Positions 17,752-26,032 of a stretch of 46,315 nt of DNA are shown one piece after another. The notes beneath the pieces are model-generated. The model worked only from the letters and a program-made list of their open reading frames with translations, made no database searches and was not told the DNA's origin. A program made the translations under genes and the position numbers. This stretch comes from Promicromonospora iranensis (GTDB lineage: Bacteria > Actinomycetota > Actinomycetes > Actinomycetales > Cellulomonadaceae): assembly GCF_028994805.1 (NCBI RefSeq), contig NZ_JAJQQP010000023.1, positions 1 to 46,315 on the forward strand, written 5' to 3'. Each line of letters starts with the position of its first letter. Position 1 is the stretch's first letter.

Positions 17752-18426
17752 TCACTCTGGTTCGGTGCGATCTGCACGACCCGGCGGAGAGGTCGTGCTG
17801 TGCGGCAGCGTCCCACGGATCGCGGACCGTGCCGAGTCGAGGACGGTGCGGAGCGTCTCCACGGTCAGCGCCGACACCGTACCGGCGACGTCGGCCTCAC
17901 GCAGGTCGGCCAGGACGTCGTTGCGGAACCGCTGCAGGACCGCCTCGGCATCGTGCCGCAGCGAGTTGGACTGCGTGCGGCGCGGGTCCGGTGCCGTGCC
18001 GGGCCGCGGTCGCGTGCGGACCTCCTGCGCGGCGGCGGCGAGCTCCGCGCGCAGCCCGCGCATCGTGTCGCGGACGTCCGCCCGCACCTCGTCCGCCAGG
18101 CTGCGCACCGTCTCGGCCACGCTGCGCTCGAGACGCTTGACGTCGTCGAAGCGAGCCTCGATCTCCGCGTGGCCGGCCGGGGTGAGCTCGTAGGTGGCCT
18201 TGCGGCCGACGCCCGGCGAACCGGGCTCGCCCGGCACCGAACGGCGCACCAGGCCCTCCTCCTCGAGCCGGGCCAGGCGTGGGTAGATGGTGCCTGCGCT
18301 GGGGCGGTAGGTACCGCCGAAGCGCCGGGTGAGCTCGGTGATGAGCTCGTACCCGTGCCGGGGCCCGTCCAGGAGCAGCACCAGGAGGTACAGGCGCAGC
18401 TCCCCGTGGGCGAACACCGGAGGCAC
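17752..18426 (-). CDS. PadR-family transcriptional regulator
   Basis: The 224-residue protein has an N-terminal PadR winged helix (about residues 8-85) with RLYLLVLLLDGPRHGYELI, TYRPSAGTIYPRLARLEEEGLV and KATYELTPAGHAEIEAR. A long charged helical C-terminus (about 95-200) suits dimerisation. GTG 18426 overlaps the TAG stop of the preceding gene by one base (TAGTG), so translation is coupled. It sits between two DUF4097 paralogs and is the likely repressor of the operon, acting at the palindromes at 19339-19381. Confidence 0.92.
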   Translation of the reverse strand: MPPVFAHGELRLYLLVLLLDGPRHGYELITELTRRFGGTYRPSAGTIYPRLARLEEEGLVRRSVPGEPGSPGVGRKATYELTPAGHAEIEARFDDVKRLERSVAETVRSLADEVRADVRDTMRGLRAELAAAAQEVRTRPRPGTAPDPRRTQSNSLRHDAEAVLQRFRNDVLADLREADVAGTVSALTVETLRTVLDSARSAIRGTLPHSTTSPPGRADRTEPE

Positions 18427-19295
18427 TACAGCTCCACTGGCGACTGGTCCGCGGTCGCCGCTCCGGCGGGAGCGTCGGCGACGGCGGCGTCCTGCGGCCC
18501 GCCGATCACCGTGACGTCACCGGAGACCCCGGTCACCCGCAGCTGCATGACGCCCGGGCCGGTCGCCCGGTCGCCGCCCGCAACCTTCGAGCCACCACCG
18601 CCGGTGAACTGCAGGCCGCCCAGCGTCACGCGCCCGCTGACGCTCTGCACCGACACCTCGACGGCCCGCTCGTCCGGCACGCGCAGGAGCATGTTCCCGG
18701 AGACCGTGTTGACCCGGACGGAGCGGGGCTGGGTCGCCAGGTCGAACGTCACGTCGCCGGAGACCGAGGACGACACGACGGAGTCGGCGGAGGCGCTCAC
18801 CACGACATCGGCGGAGACGGTGTTGCTCGTGACGTCACCGACGTGGTCGCGCACCGTCACCTCGCCGGAGACGGTGTTGAGCTTGAGGTCGCCGGCCGTG
18901 CGGGAGACCAGCAGGGAGCCGGAGACGGTGGACGCCGACGCGCCCGCCGTCGTACCGGCGAGGAGGCCCTCACCGCGGACGGTGCCGAGCCGCACGGTGG
19001 TGCCGGCCGGGACCGCGACATGGATGTCCGCGCGGGCCTTGCCGCCGAAGTCCGCGAACCTCTTGACGAACGAGCCCCAGCCGGACAGGCCGCTCTCGTG
19101 CTCGATCACCAGGCGCCCGTCCACGAGACGCACCTCGAGGGACCTGCCCTCGACGGAGTGCACCTCCACCCGGACCACCGGTTCGTCGTGCGCCACGATG
19201 TCGAGCCGGCCGTCGACGACGTGCGCGTCGACGGTGGTCACGCCGTCGAGCTCGATGGTCTGCGGACCGGTGACGGTCCAGCTGTCTGCGCTCAT
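18426..19295 (-). CDS. DUF4097-like beta-solenoid protein (first copy)
   Basis: The 289-residue protein opens with DSWTVTGPQTIELDG. From about residue 120 to 260 it consists of repeats such as ASTVSGSLLVSRTAGDL, NTVSGEVTVRDHVGD and VNTVSGNMLLRVP, predicting a DUF4097 beta-helix. No export or membrane signal is present. ATG follows CGGAGGAAG. It is first in the DUF4097-PadR-DUF4097 operon, directly downstream of two palindromic operators. DUF4097 proteins are often tied to cell-envelope stress systems, but no activity can be read from the sequence. Confidence 0.85.
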   Translation of the reverse strand: MSADSWTVTGPQTIELDGVTTVDAHVVDGRLDIVAHDEPVVRVEVHSVEGRSLEVRLVDGRLVIEHESGLSGWGSFVKRFADFGGKARADIHVAVPAGTTVRLGTVRGEGLLAGTTAGASASTVSGSLLVSRTAGDLKLNTVSGEVTVRDHVGDVTSNTVSADVVVSASADSVVSSSVSGDVTFDLATQPRSVRVNTVSGNMLLRVPDERAVEVSVQSVSGRVTLGGLQFTGGGGSKVAGGDRATGPGVMQLRVTGVSGDVTVIGGPQDAAVADAPAGAATADQSPVEL

Positions 19296-19338
19296 GGCTT
19301 CCTCCGGTGCTCGTGGCTGGCTCGGGCCCTCGCTGCGT

Positions 19339-19356
19339 AACGCGATATATCGCGTT
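19339..19356. promoter_or_regulatory. Perfect palindrome, probable PadR operator 1
   Basis: AACGCGATATATCGCGTT is an 18-base perfect palindrome 44 bases upstream of the first DUF4097 gene's ATG (minus strand). AT-rich palindromes of this kind are typical PadR-like repressor sites, and a PadR gene is in the operon. Confidence 0.7.
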
Positions 19357-19363
19357 GACCTCA

Positions 19364-19381
19364 GACACGATATATCGCGTT
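19364..19381. promoter_or_regulatory. Near-identical palindrome, probable PadR operator 2
   Basis: GACACGATATATCGCGTT matches operator 1 at 16 of 18 positions, and its centre lies 25 bases from that of operator 1. The TTGACC between the two sites reads on the plus strand, away from the operon, so a divergent promoter overlapping the operators is possible. Confidence 0.65.
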
Positions 19382-19492
19382 CTTCGACCCGGCAACCCCC
19401 TGACGCCGAGCGGACGCCCGCCGACGAACGGACAACCCCGCGATCTGTGGGATCATGGAGGCATTCATTCCGTCACCTGTCAGGAGACACCC

Positions 19493-19567
19493 ATGAGCAA
19501 GCGCGGTCGCAAGCGCCGTAGCCGCAAGGGCTCGGCTGCCAACCACGGCAAGCGTCCCAACGCCTGA
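19493..19567 (+). CDS. Ribosomal protein bL37 (24 residues)
   Basis: The 24-residue, extremely basic peptide starts MSKRGRKRRSRKGS and ends AANHGKRPNA. This is the pattern of bL37, the tiny 50S protein known from mycobacterial ribosome structures and conserved in Actinobacteria. A CAGGAG ribosome binding site lies seven bases before the ATG, and a strong terminator lies 48 bases after the stop. It is short enough to be missed by gene callers. It converges with rsrA. Confidence 0.85.
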   Translation: MSKRGRKRRSRKGSAANHGKRPNA

Positions 19568-19614
19568 GCAGGCTCAAGCGTCCGTCAGGACCGTGAGCCG
19601 CCCAGCGGGGCACA

Positions 19615-19650
19615 CGAAAGGGCCGGAACCCATGGGGTCCCGGCCCTTCG
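19615..19650. terminator. Terminator between bL37 and rsrA
   Basis: CGAA-GGGCCGG (19615-19626, with one bulged A) pairs with CCGGCCCTTCG (19640-19650), and ACCC/GGGT pairs inside. It serves the convergent bL37 and sigR-rsrA transcripts. Confidence 0.85.
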
Positions 19651-19689
19651 TCATGCCCGCCTGTCTCAGACCGGCACGTCAGCCCGTCG

Positions 19690-19965
19690 TCACTCGGCGA
19701 CGGTCATGACCGTCAGCTGCTCGTGGATACGCACGCGCAGCGTGTCCGGCGCGCGCTCGCTGCAGGAGCGGCGCACCAGCTGCTTCACGAGGTCCTCGAC
19801 GCTCAGCTCCGCCAGGCACGGCGAGCAGTGGGCGACGTGCGCGCGCATGCGCTGCTCGTCCTCCGGCGTCATCTCGGAGTCCAGGTACTCGTACAGGTGC
19901 TTCAGCGCGTGCTGGCACTCCGACTCACCCGCCGTGTCGTGCGGGATCGGTTCGATGTTGTTCAC
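19690..19965 (-). CDS. rsrA: Zinc-binding anti-sigma factor, RsrA type
   Basis: The 91-residue anti-sigma factor has the ZAS motif H43-x3-C47-x2-C50 (HVAHCSPC) plus Cys17 upstream, matching the redox-switch ligands of RsrA/RshA. Under disulfide stress these cysteines oxidise, zinc is lost and SigR is released. The start GTG overlaps the TGA of sigR (GTGA), giving coupled 1:1 synthesis. Length is typical for mycothiol-system anti-sigma-R factors. Confidence 0.93.
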   Translation of the reverse strand: MNNIEPIPHDTAGESECQHALKHLYEYLDSEMTPEDEQRMRAHVAHCSPCLAELSVEDLVKQLVRRSCSERAPDTLRVRIHEQLTVMTVAE

Positions 19966-20756
19966 TGCGCACCTCCGGGCGCCTGGCTGACGAGTCCTCG
20001 CTGAGCGGCGTAGTCGGCCAGGAGCTCACGCAGCTGCCGTCGTCCGCGGTGGAGCCGGGACATCACGGTCCCGATCGGAGTTCCCATGATCTCCGCGATC
20101 TCCTTGTAGGGGAAGCCCTCGACGTCGGCGTAGTACACGACCATCCGACGGTCCTCCGGGAGCTCGGCGAGCGCCCGCTTCACATCACTGTCCGGCAGCC
20201 GGTCCAGCGCCTCGGCCTCGGCCGAGCGCAGGCCCCGCGAGGTGTGCGACGCCGCGCGCGCGATCTGCCAGTCCTCGACGTCCTCCGCCTGGGACTGCTG
20301 CGGCTCCCGCTGCTTCTTGCGGTAGCTGTTGATGAACGTGTTCGTGAGGATGCGGTACAGCCAGGCCTTCAGGTTGGTACCCGGCCGGTACTGGTGGAAC
20401 GCCGCGAACGCCTTGGCGAACGTCTCCTGCACCAGGTCCTCGGCGTCCGCAGGGTTGCGCGTCATGCGCAGCGCCGCGGAGTACAGCTGGTCGAGGTACT
20501 GGAGCGCGTCCCGCTCGAACCGCGCGGCGCGAGCCGTCGCGTCCTCCTCCTGCGGGGAGCGCTCGGTACCCTCGTCGGCGCTGTCCTCGCTGGTGGCTCC
20601 GGGCCTGGTCACAGTGCTGGGCTCAGTGGTGCTCTCGGCCGCGGTCGCTTCCGTGGTACCGACAACACCCTCGCTCGCGTTCGTGTCGGGGCGCGCCCCG
20701 GCGTCGGTGCCGACCTCGTCGGCACCCGTGTTCTGCTCGCGGGAAGTGTCAGTCAT
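19962..20756 (-). CDS. sigR: ECF sigma factor SigR/SigH
   Basis: The 264-residue sigma factor (ATG 20756) has an acidic, low-complexity first 75 residues, then sigma region 2 ([56 protein letters not shown]). Region 4 follows ([40 protein letters not shown]). This is the group that controls thiol-oxidative stress genes in actinobacteria. RsrA is encoded next with overlap. The same frame stays open upstream for about 150 codons, so a longer isoform from GTG 21014 is possible (see separate entries). Confidence 0.94.
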   Translation of the reverse strand: MTDTSREQNTGADEVGTDAGARPDTNASEGVVGTTEATAAESTTEPSTVTRPGATSEDSADEGTERSPQEEDATARAARFERDALQYLDQLYSAALRMTRNPADAEDLVQETFAKAFAAFHQYRPGTNLKAWLYRILTNTFINSYRKKQREPQQSQAEDVEDWQIARAASHTSRGLRSAEAEALDRLPDSDVKRALAELPEDRRMVVYYADVEGFPYKEIAEIMGTPIGTVMSRLHRGRRQLRELLADYAAQRGLVSQAPGGAQ

Positions 20757-21011
20757 CGCACTTGAGCCTAGCCTCGTCGGCCACCCGGTGTTCGCCAGGG
20801 CCGCCGACAGAGCATCCGCCGTGGACTTCGCGGTCGCCAGGACCGCGTCCACACCGGGGTCGAGCAGGTGCGCCGGGACCGCCCCGAACATCACGGGCGC
20901 GGGCTGCGCACCCGACGTCGGGCCTGCGGTCGCACCCGGCGCCGCGCCGGCGGCCCCGCTGGTCACCCCGCTGGTCGCTGTATCTGTCACCGTGTCGATC
21001 ACCCTGTTCTT

Positions 21012-21023
21012 CACCGGATCCTT
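21012..21023 (-). promoter_or_regulatory. Possible alternative SigR start (GTG 21014) with ribosome binding site
   Basis: On the minus strand AAGGA (21019-21023) precedes a GTG at 21012-21014 that is in frame with sigR and adds 86 residues. It lies about 35 bases downstream of the SigR-type promoter, so the autoregulated transcript would contain it. Streptomyces coelicolor makes an unstable extended SigR isoform in just this way. Confidence 0.45.
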
Positions 21024-21047
21024 CTCGAGGCATCGCTCCACGACGGG

Positions 21048-21077
21048 TTCAACCCGCGCTCCCGACGTCGAATTCCC
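21048..21077 (-). promoter_or_regulatory. SigR-type promoter of the sigR-rsrA operon
   Basis: On the minus strand GGGAAT (21072-21077) is followed after exactly 18 bases by GTTGAA (21048-21053). The SigR/SigH consensus is GGAAT-N18-GTT. It points towards sigR, so sigR should be positively autoregulated. It is about 290 bases upstream of ATG 20756. Confidence 0.8.
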
Positions 21078-21194
21078 GGTGTGTCCCGAACCATTCCCCG
21101 CTGCTCGCCCTGCGGCGCACCGCACGACATCCCGTGAGCAATCCCGTGCCAGCATCCTGCTGCGTTCACCGCCCGCATCTGCCAAGGTGGAGAC

Positions 21195-21668
21195 ATGCTG
21201 CTTCGACACATCGCGCGACCCCTCCTGGCCTCATCGTTCATCTACGACGGCGTGCAGGCTGCCCGGAACCCGAGCGAGCACGTGGCCGCGGCCAAGACCG
21301 GGTCCGCCCTCGCCACCCAGGCTCTGGGCGCCGAGCCGCTCAGCGAGAAGCAGGTGACCACGCTGGTCCGGGCGCACGGCATCGCCACCGCCACCGCGGG
21401 CACGCTGCTCGCGCTCGGCAAGGCGCCGCGGGCGTCCGCCCTGGCGCTGGCCCTGCTCACGCTGCCGCTCGCTGCGGTGAACCAGCCCTTCACCGCCCCC
21501 AAGGACGAGCGGCCCCAGCGAACGGAGCGGTTCCTGCACACCCTCGCCTCCGTGGGCGCGGCCCTCATCGCTGGCGCCGACCTCGAAGGCCGGCCTGGCC
21601 TGTCGTGGCGCGTCCAGCAGGCACGCGCCGCACGCGCGGACGCGAAGGCCGCCCGCGCCGAGGCCTGA
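21195..21668 (+). CDS. DoxX-family membrane protein
   Basis: The 157-residue protein begins [19 protein letters not shown], which is typical of DoxX family members. Further hydrophobic helices lie at about residues 57-75 ([14 protein letters not shown]), 80-95 and 115-130. The C-terminus is rich in A and R and soluble. DoxX proteins are integral membrane proteins, often linked to redox or thiosulfate chemistry; in mycobacteria DoxX works with SodA and SseA. Its divergence from sigR would fit an oxidative-stress role, which is inference. ATG follows GGTGGAG. Confidence 0.85.
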   Translation: MLLRHIARPLLASSFIYDGVQAARNPSEHVAAAKTGSALATQALGAEPLSEKQVTTLVRAHGIATATAGTLLALGKAPRASALALALLTLPLAAVNQPFTAPKDERPQRTERFLHTLASVGAALIAGADLEGRPGLSWRVQQARAARADAKAARAEA

Positions 21669-21712
21669 GCCGGCCGCGACGCCCGCGGCGCGGTCCGCGA
21701 TAATCTCGGCAC

Positions 21713-23038
21713 ATGACTTCCTCCACCACCGCGCCCGCACCGACATGGGAGGCGCCTCTCGCAGGCGCCCCGCTGGACGCGACGGTCGAGATACCCGGCA
21801 GCAAGTCGCTCACCAACCGGCTCCTGGTGCTCGCCGCGCTCGCGGACGGCCCCGGCACGCTCCGCGGCGCCCTGCGCAGCCGGGACGCCGACCTCATGAT
21901 CCGCGCCCTGCGTGCCCTGGGTGCGCGCGTCGAGGAGGGCGACCAGCCCAGCACGCTCCACGTGACACCCGGCCCTGTCACCGGCGACACCGAGGTGGAC
22001 ACGGGCCTGGCCGGCACCGTGATGCGATTCCTGCCCCCGTTCGCGGCGCTCGCCGACGGGCCGGTCCGGTTCGACGGCGACGCCGAGGCCCGCGTCCGCC
22101 CGATGCTCCCCGTGCTCGCTGCGCTGCGCACCCTCGGGATCACGGTGCACGACCCCTCGGCCGGTTCGGACCCCGCCGCGCTGCCGAGCCACCTCCCGTT
22201 CACCGTGGAGGGCCGGGGCAGCGTGCCGGGAGGCGCCGTCGACGTCGATGCCTCGGAGTCCTCACAGTTCGTCTCCGGGCTCCTGCTCGCCGCGGCCCGC
22301 TTCGAGCGTGGCCTCAGCCTGCGGCACATCGGCGCCACGCTGCCGAGCCTGCCCCACATCGAGATGACGGTCGCCACGCTGCGCGACGTCGGCGTGGTGG
22401 TCGACGACTCCCGCGACGGCATGTGGGACGTCTCCCCCGGCCCGATCGCCGCCCGCGACGTCCGCGTCGAGCCCGACCTGTCCAACGCGGCGCCGTTCCT
22501 CGCCTCCGCGCTGGCAGCGGGCGGCACCGTCCGCGTCCCGGGCTGGCCGACCCTGACCACACAGCCCGGCGCCCTGGTCCCCGAGCTGCTGGAACGGATG
22601 GGCGGCACCTACACCCTGGCCGACGGGGTCCTCTCCGTGACGGGGACGGGCCAGGTGCACGGGATCGACGTCGACCTGCGCGCAGCGGGCGAGCTCGCGC
22701 CCACGTTCGCCGCACTGGCCGCACTGGCAGACTCCCCCTCCAGGCTGCGCGGGATCGCGCACCTGCGCGGCCACGAGACCGACCGGCTGGCGGCGCTCGC
22801 CCGCGAGATCACGCGGCTCGGCGGGCGGGCCGAGGAGACCCGCGACGGCCTGGTGATCACGCCCCGGCCGTTGCACGGCGACGTCGTGCGCACGTACGCC
22901 GACCACCGCATGGCGACGTCCGCGGCGCTGCTCGGGCTGCGCGTGCCGGGTGTGCTGGTGGAGAACGTCGGCACGACGGCGAAGACCCTGCCCGACTTCA
23001 CGGGCATGTGGCTCGGCATGCTCGGCGCGGCTGCCTGA
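21713..23038 (+). CDS. aroA: 3-phosphoshikimate 1-carboxyvinyltransferase (EPSP synthase)
   Basis: The 441-residue enzyme transfers enolpyruvyl from PEP to shikimate-3-phosphate in aromatic amino acid synthesis. Motifs: [20 protein letters not shown] near residue 23, [39 protein letters not shown], and [13 protein letters not shown] near the C-terminus. Length is normal. It is followed after 13 bases by rsgA, a pairing that is common in actinobacteria. Confidence 0.96.
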   Translation: MTSSTTAPAPTWEAPLAGAPLDATVEIPGSKSLTNRLLVLAALADGPGTLRGALRSRDADLMIRALRALGARVEEGDQPSTLHVTPGPVTGDTEVDTGLAGTVMRFLPPFAALADGPVRFDGDAEARVRPMLPVLAALRTLGITVHDPSAGSDPAALPSHLPFTVEGRGSVPGGAVDVDASESSQFVSGLLLAAARFERGLSLRHIGATLPSLPHIEMTVATLRDVGVVVDDSRDGMWDVSPGPIAARDVRVEPDLSNAAPFLASALAAGGTVRVPGWPTLTTQPGALVPELLERMGGTYTLADGVLSVTGTGQVHGIDVDLRAAGELAPTFAALAALADSPSRLRGIAHLRGHETDRLAALAREITRLGGRAEETRDGLVITPRPLHGDVVRTYADHRMATSAALLGLRVPGVLVENVGTTAKTLPDFTGMWLGMLGAAA

Positions 23039-23051
23039 TGGGCCTCTGCTG

Positions 23052-24191
23052 ATGGGCCGCCGCGACATCGACGAGTCGGACTTCCACTCCCGCCCGACCA
23101 AGCGCGGCTCGCGCCCCCGGACCAAGCAGCGCCCCGAGCACTCGGACGCCGTGACCGGCCTGGTCACGGGCGTGGACCGGGGGCGCTACACGCTCCTGGT
23201 CAAGGATCCCGACGACGGCGGCGGCGACGGTGCGTCCGGCGAGAAGATCGTGACCGCCATGAAGGCTCGGGAGCTGACGCGCACCCGCGTGGTCGTGGGT
23301 GACCGGGTGGACGTCGTGGGCGACGTGTCGGGTGGCGAGGGCTCTCTCGCACGCATCGTGCGCATCCAGGAGCGCACCTCGACGCTGCGCCGCACCGCCG
23401 ACGACACCGACCCGTACGAGCGGATCGTCGTCGCCAACGCGGACCAGCTGGTCATCGTCACGGCCCTGGCCCAGCCCGAGCCGCGGACCGGCATGATCGA
23501 CCGCTGCGTCGTCGCCGCCTACGACGCCGGCATGTCGGTGCTCCTCTGCCTGACGAAGGCCGACCTGGCCTCCCCCGACGAGCTGCGGGCGCTCTACGAG
23601 CCGCTCGGCGTCGAGGTCGTCGTGACGCAGCGCGCGCCGTCGGACGACGAGACCGACGGCGCGAACAGCGCCGGCCAGACGGCCGGCGGCATGATCCTGG
23701 TGCCCGAGTCCGTCGAGGAGGTCCGCGAGCGGCTGCGCGGCCTGGTCTCCGTGCTGGTGGGGCACTCGGGGGTCGGCAAGTCGACGCTGATCAACGCCCT
23801 GGTGCCGGCTGCCAAGCGCGCCACCGGCGTGGTGAACGACGTGACGGGCCGGGGCCGGCACACATCGACCTCCGCGGTGGCGCTGGCGCTGCCCGTCGCG
23901 GTCACGGAGGGCTCGCCCACCGACACCTTCGACGGCTGGGTGATCGACACCCCGGGTGTCCGCTCCTTCGGCCTCGCCCACGTCGAGGTGTCCCACCTGC
24001 TGCGGGCGTTCGACGACCTCGACGAGGTGGCCCAGGAGTGCCCGCGAGGCTGCACCCACCTCGCCGACGCCCCGGACTGCGCCCTCGACGACTGGATCGA
24101 GGCCTCGCCGGAGGACGAGCGGCCGGCCCGCGCGGCCCGGCTCACCTCGTTCCGCCGCCTGCTCGCGTCCCGGACGGGCTCGGACGCCTGA
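23052..24191 (+). CDS. rsgA: Ribosome small-subunit-dependent GTPase A
   Basis: The 379-residue 30S-maturation GTPase has an N-terminal basic part (RPTKRGSRPRTKQRPEH) and an OB fold (about 40-120). The circularly permuted GTPase domain follows, with TKAD (G4) before GHSGVGKSTLINAL (G1, about 237) and DTPGVRSFGL (G3, about 298). The zinc motif is CPRGCTHLADAPDC (about 329). ATG 23052 is chosen; an earlier ATG overlapping the aroA stop reads only four codons. It forms one transcription unit with aroA and the endonuclease V gene. Confidence 0.94.
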   Translation: MGRRDIDESDFHSRPTKRGSRPRTKQRPEHSDAVTGLVTGVDRGRYTLLVKDPDDGGGDGASGEKIVTAMKARELTRTRVVVGDRVDVVGDVSGGEGSLARIVRIQERTSTLRRTADDTDPYERIVVANADQLVIVTALAQPEPRTGMIDRCVVAAYDAGMSVLLCLTKADLASPDELRALYEPLGVEVVVTQRAPSDDETDGANSAGQTAGGMILVPESVEEVRERLRGLVSVLVGHSGVGKSTLINALVPAAKRATGVVNDVTGRGRHTSTSAVALALPVAVTEGSPTDTFDGWVIDTPGVRSFGLAHVEVSHLLRAFDDLDEVAQECPRGCTHLADAPDCALDDWIEASPEDERPARAARLTSFRRLLASRTGSDA

Positions 24192-24193
24192 CC

Positions 24194-24721
24194 GTGACCA
24201 GCAGCTCGCGCTACGGCGCGGTGGACGTGCAGTACCTGGACGACGGCGGGGCGCGGGCCGCGCTGATCGTCGCCGACGACGCCGCGTTCACCACCCTGGT
24301 CGAGGAGCGCACGGTGCTCGTCGAGCAGGTGGCGGCGTATCGACCCGGCCGGTTCTACGAGCGCGAGCTGCCGGCGCTGGAACGGGTCCTGGCCGGCGTC
24401 GCGCCCGTGGGCCTGCTGATCGTCGACGGGTACGTGGACCTCGACCCGGCAGGGAGCCCCGGGCTCGGCGCCCACGTCGCGGACGCCGGGCTCGCTCCCG
24501 TCGTCCTCGGTGTCGCCAAGACCCGGTTCCGGACCGCGACACAGGCCGCCGAGGTGCTGCGGGGACGGTCGGCACGGCCGCTGTACGTCACGGCATCCGG
24601 CATGGCGGTCGACGCCGCAGCGACCCTGGTGCACGGCATGGCCGGTGACGCACGGTTCCCCGACGCGCTGCGCCGCGTGGACCGGCTGGCGCGGGGGGCC
24701 GTTCCGGTTCGGAACAGCTAG
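24194..24721 (+). CDS. Endonuclease V family protein
   Basis: The 175-residue protein has the endonuclease V pattern: DVQY (metal Asp) near residue 9, YRPGRFYERELPALE in place of the YxPGxLxxRE block, LLIVDGYVDLDP, and GLGAHV with VVLGVAKTRF. These nucleases cut DNA (or RNA) next to inosine. It is shorter than the usual 210-225 residues, mainly at the N-terminus, so the core may be reduced. GTG 24194 starts two bases after rsgA ends. The frame is open further upstream inside rsgA, but that is the shadow frame. Confidence 0.8.
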   Translation: MTSSSRYGAVDVQYLDDGGARAALIVADDAAFTTLVEERTVLVEQVAAYRPGRFYERELPALERVLAGVAPVGLLIVDGYVDLDPAGSPGLGAHVADAGLAPVVLGVAKTRFRTATQAAEVLRGRSARPLYVTASGMAVDAAATLVHGMAGDARFPDALRRVDRLARGAVPVRNS

Positions 24722-24739
24722 CCACGCGACGGACCGGGC

Positions 24740-25168
24740 TCACGGCTGGAGGAACATCCAGCGATGGCCCTCCACGTCCTCCGCCCGGTACAGGCGGCCG
24801 TACGGGGCCTCCTCGATCCCGGAGAGCAGGCCGGCACCGGCCGCCCGGGCGCGGGCGAAGTGGGCGTCGACGTCGGCCACACGGACCAGCACACCGTCGA
24901 TCACCCAGGGCGTCGACAGCCACGCGTCCGCCGCGGTGCAGTGCTTGCGGTGGGCCGCCGGGCCCTCGTAGGACGCGAGCTCGGACAGCATCACGCGGCC
25001 GCCCCCGGCATGGAGCTCGCCGTGGGAGAGGTGGCCGTCGTCGTCCAGCCAGCGTTCTGCCTCGGTGAAGCCGAAGGTTTCGATGAGCCAGTCCATGGCG
25101 GTGACACCGTCCTGGTAGGACAGCATGGGAATGACCGCGGGTTCGGGAACGGCTGTGGGTTCGGGCAT
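24740..25168 (-). CDS. VOC-family protein (glyoxalase/bleomycin-resistance fold)
   Basis: The 142-residue protein has PEPAVIPMLSYQDGVTAMDWLIETFGF at the N-terminus, AERWLDDDGHLSHGELHAGGGRVML in the centre, and YRAEDVEGHRWMF at the end. This is the pattern of the PhnB/YdfO-like VOC group with one fold unit. ATG 25168 follows GGAGG at seven bases and is clearly preferred to the longer frame. Substrate unknown. It converges on the endonuclease V gene. Confidence 0.85.
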   Translation of the reverse strand: MPEPTAVPEPAVIPMLSYQDGVTAMDWLIETFGFTEAERWLDDDGHLSHGELHAGGGRVMLSELASYEGPAAHRKHCTAADAWLSTPWVIDGVLVRVADVDAHFARARAAGAGLLSGIEEAPYGRLYRAEDVEGHRWMFLQP

Positions 25169-25233
25169 GACAGACCTCCTCGATCTCGAACAAATGTACG
25201 AGTATTTCGAAGATCTGTCGAGCGAGGACCGGC

Positions 25234-25869
25234 CTACACGACCTGGAATCCGAACAGCTCGACGGCCCACGGGTCCAGGCGGCCGGCCGACGGGCCGCCG
25301 TCCTCGGCGCCGTCACCGCTGAACCCGAAGAACTCCTGCAGTGCGCGGTCCCCGAGGACCAGCGGGTGGAACGGGAACGGATACCCGGTACCGGCCGGCG
25401 CGGGGTGCTCGCCCGCCCAGAACGGCTCCTCGAAGGCGAGCCGCGCACCGGTGTCCTCGAGGACCCCGTCGTCGGGCGACAGACTCAGCGAGCGCACCAG
25501 AGCGCCGTCCTGCCACACCGCGAAGGCGAACCAGTCCACCGCGCTGTGCATCGCGTGGAGGTACAGGGTGCGGCCCAGGCTCGCGTCGACCAGGTGCGCC
25601 GGCAGCTGCGAGGGCCGGTCGAGCATGAGCGCCTGGTCGCACAGGACGTCCACCGCGGGCGTCGACAGCGCGCACGCACGCCCCTGCGGCGGAAACACCG
25701 CGTCGCCGAGCTCCCACGGTTCCTCGCCGTCCGGCTGGATCCGCGCGGGCGGCCACAGCAGGCCGAGCAGCTCGGCCGCGCCCGCCTCGTCGGCGAACTC
25801 CGCCGCCTCGGTCAGTCCTTCCGCCACATCGCCGTCCGTGTACACCAGCATGGCCGTCTTCGCTCCCAC
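25234..25869 (-). CDS. DUF6928-family protein
   Basis: The 211-residue protein begins GAKTAMLVYTDGDVAEGL and contains LDRPSQLPAHLVDASLGRT, MHSAVDWFAFAVWQDG and PFPFHPLVLGDRALQEFFGF. This matches an actinobacterial family of unknown function (DUF6928). There is no signal peptide or membrane helix. It lies just upstream (minus strand) of the VOC gene and is divergent from the DUF6912 gene. Confidence 0.75.
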   Translation of the reverse strand: MGAKTAMLVYTDGDVAEGLTEAAEFADEAGAAELLGLLWPPARIQPDGEEPWELGDAVFPPQGRACALSTPAVDVLCDQALMLDRPSQLPAHLVDASLGRTLYLHAMHSAVDWFAFAVWQDGALVRSLSLSPDDGVLEDTGARLAFEEPFWAGEHPAPAGTGYPFPFHPLVLGDRALQEFFGFSGDGAEDGGPSAGRLDPWAVELFGFQVV

Positions 25870-26032
25870 AGATCCCCCATCGTCGCTCGCCGCAAGGCTA
25901 GCCAGACCCTACCCAGGCGCATCCCGAGCAGCGGACGAACTTCGGCGGTCGCGGTCCCCAGGCGGCCGCCGTGCCGGGCGGACAGGTCACCACCGTGCCA
26001 CACGACCGCCTGATCAGCGGCAGACTGGGCAC

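Noticed and set aside
19306-19400. CRISPR-like repeat from the two palindromes
   Set aside because: Only two copies occur, they are palindromic, and they sit in a promoter; operators explain them better.
24038-24193. Longer start for the endonuclease V gene inside rsgA
   Set aside because: The extra residues are an out-of-frame reading of the rsgA zinc region; GTG 24194 begins the conserved part.
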